A stretch of DNA of 36,665 bases. Source: Gammaproteobacteria bacterium. GTDB taxonomy: Bacteria > Pseudomonadota > Gammaproteobacteria > JAURND01. Positions 36,033-36,665 of the stretch are shown one piece after another. The notes beneath the pieces were generated by a model. The model did no database searches. It was not told where the DNA came from and saw only the letters and a list, made by a program, of their open reading frames with translations. The DNA lies in contig DASZWJ010000042.1 in assembly GCA_035546635.1 (NCBI GenBank), positions 1 through 36,665 of the forward strand, read 5' to 3'. A program made the translations under genes and the position numbers. Each line of letters starts with the position of its first letter. The first letter of the stretch is position 1.

Positions 36033-36232
36033 GGCGCATCTGTTTGTTTAGGTAATTTTGTTGTAGATATTTCATCAGTGGTGCGGAGTTTCTTCTCATG
36101 AGTTACCGAAAGTTGGCGGTTTTGTTCGATTAATTCGCGCAAATATTTTGCCAAGGACATACCGCGAGCTACAGCATTTTCCTCCAGTTCTTGTAAGAGG
36201 TCTTCTGGGAAGCTGATTGTAACGCGCTGCAT
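36014..36232 (-). CDS. Ribbon-helix-helix DNA-binding protein, probable relaxosome accessory
   Basis: 72 residues from the ATG at 36232, with a GAGGAG site; the upstream extension of the open frame runs over the repeat region and is rejected. MQRVTISFPEDLLQELEENA followed by GMSLAKYLRELIEQN is the Arc/CopG ribbon-helix-helix fold. Small RHH proteins beside MOBF relaxases (as TraY in F) bind oriT and assist nicking, and also regulate their own gene. The TGATGCA repeats directly upstream of its start are the obvious candidate sites. It may be truncated by a frameshift at its C-terminus. Confidence 0.8.
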   Translation of the reverse strand: MQRVTISFPEDLLQELEENAVARGMSLAKYLRELIEQNRQLSVTHEKKLRTTDEISTTKLPKQTDAPWLNIT

Positions 36233-36278
36233 GATTTTCTCCTCGCAAGCAAAAAATTCAATATCTGTAGTGTAAATC

Positions 36279-36430
36279 AAGTGATGCACTGACTGCATCA
36301 CTTTGCTGAAAAAAGTGCATCACCTGATGCAAAAAGTGATGCAGATTGAAAAATTCTAGGATTTTAGCAAGCAGATTTTATCAGAATAACGCATTTAATG
36401 GGCGATTTTCAGGGATGCACGGTGATGCAG
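36279..36430. repeat. TGATGCA repeat cluster, likely RHH/relaxosome binding sites
   Basis: AAGTGATGCA (36279-36288) and TGCATCACTT (36294-36303) form a perfect 10-bp inverted repeat with a 5-base spacer. Further copies are TGCATCA (36316-36322), TGATGCA (36325-36331), GTGATGCAG (36336-36344) and GTGATGCAG (36422-36430). They lie between the RHH gene start and the putative nic site, as TraY/TraM sites do in F-type oriT regions, and probably also overlap the RHH promoter. Confidence 0.8.
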
Positions 36431-36500
36431 TTATTTTTTGGTTTTCTAATTTTGCTGCAAGCGCGTTTTTATGCCTAAGTCTCTAATTATTCGAAGTTTT

Positions 36501-36539
36501 CAACCATGCAATGATAGTTGCGACGGGTGTGTTGCCTTT
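36501..36539 (+). other. oriT: Putative oriT nic region, F-like
   Basis: GCAA (36508-36511), a six-base loop and TTGC (36518-36521) form a small hairpin that leads directly into GACGGGTGTGTTGC. From memory, the F nic region reads TTTGCGTGGGGTGTGGTGC, with an inverted repeat ending in the same TTGC; 18 of 23 positions agree over 36517-36539. By that alignment the nick would fall between 36528 and 36529 on the plus strand. The transferred 5' end would lead rightwards out of the window, so the tra genes enter last, as in F. Confidence 0.75.
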
Positions 36540-36604
36540 CATCTGGTGCAGCGGTTCCTGTCTTCTGAAAATAGCTAATAGGAATTTATTTAAATTTTTT
36601 TCCA

Positions 36605-36635
36605 GATTTTTTAAATGGAATCGATTTAAAAAATC
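36605..36635. repeat. Perfect 12-bp inverted repeat near oriT
   Basis: GATTTTTTAAAT (36605-36616) and ATTTAAAAAATC (36624-36635) are exact reverse complements separated by 7 bases. It lies about 75 bases beyond the predicted nick on the leading side and may be a regulator or host-factor binding site. Between 36540 and 36665 no gene is visible. Confidence 0.6.
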
Positions 36636-36665
36636 ACCTGGCTTTCTTCATGACATTAATCAAAA

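Noticed and set aside
10464..36665. Dot/Icm or Lvh-type secretion genes, or a csrA-like ICE regulator
   Set aside because: All recognised transfer genes belong to the F-type set, and no CsrA-like or Vir-type cluster was seen.
1..36665. tRNA, rRNA, insertion sequences, integrase
   Set aside because: No tRNA-like TpsiC or anticodon arrangement, no transposase and no tyrosine recombinase could be read in any frame.

Overview
The window carries the complete transfer backbone of an F-type (MPF-F / MOBF) conjugative element in a gammaproteobacterium. Legionella or a close relative is the best guess. It rests on the moderately AT-rich composition, the F-like tra gene set, the style of the accessory proteins and the lack of enteric features, and it is an inference, not a proof. 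No integrase, replication gene, tRNA or rRNA is visible, so I cannot say whether the element is a plasmid or an integrated ICE; both ends run off the window.

Left part (1-10.4 kb), accessory DNA. A phage-like antiterminator Q homologue lies at 324-710. After an AT-rich gap come a short unknown protein, a degenerate receiver-domain protein and a 462-residue orphan protein. A metabolic patch follows: a SAM methyltransferase, an aldo/keto reductase, an MFS transporter and an enolase-superfamily enzyme. Next come a short 15-bp tandem array (8463-8535), two intrinsic terminators, a ParB-like/DNA methyltransferase gene whose natural start is cut off by an amber codon, and a small phage-type HTH protein, directly in front of traA.

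Middle (10.46-28.4 kb), the transfer operon, all on the plus strand: traA, L, E, K, B, V, C, trbI, traW, U, trbC, traF, H, G, D. Many genes overlap by 4 to 8 bp. They encode the pilin, the core complex (TraK/TraB/TraV), the ATPase TraC, the pilus-assembly and mating-pair proteins (TraL, E, W, U, F, H, TrbC, TrbI, TraG) and the coupling protein TraD. No traN, trbB, traS or traT was recognised. Two AT-rich genes sit antisense inside this operon at gene junctions: an ApeA-like HEPN protein (between traU and trbC) and an HNH nuclease-like protein (between traH and traG). Neither has a transposase beside it. They look like moron-type cargo, and the first is a candidate anti-phage gene.

Right part (28.5-36.7 kb), DNA processing. 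A small secreted protein and a terminator are followed by a kfrA-like regulator, divergent from traI, with a perfect 15-bp inverted repeat in the shared promoter. TraI is a 1992-residue relaxase-helicase with a C-terminal Toprim region and an unusual Arg in the Walker A motif of its second helicase domain. Beyond it lie a ribbon-helix-helix gene, a cluster of TGATGCA repeats, and a sequence at 36501-36539 very like the F nic region including its adjacent hairpin, which I call oriT. Its polarity would send the tra genes in last, as in F.
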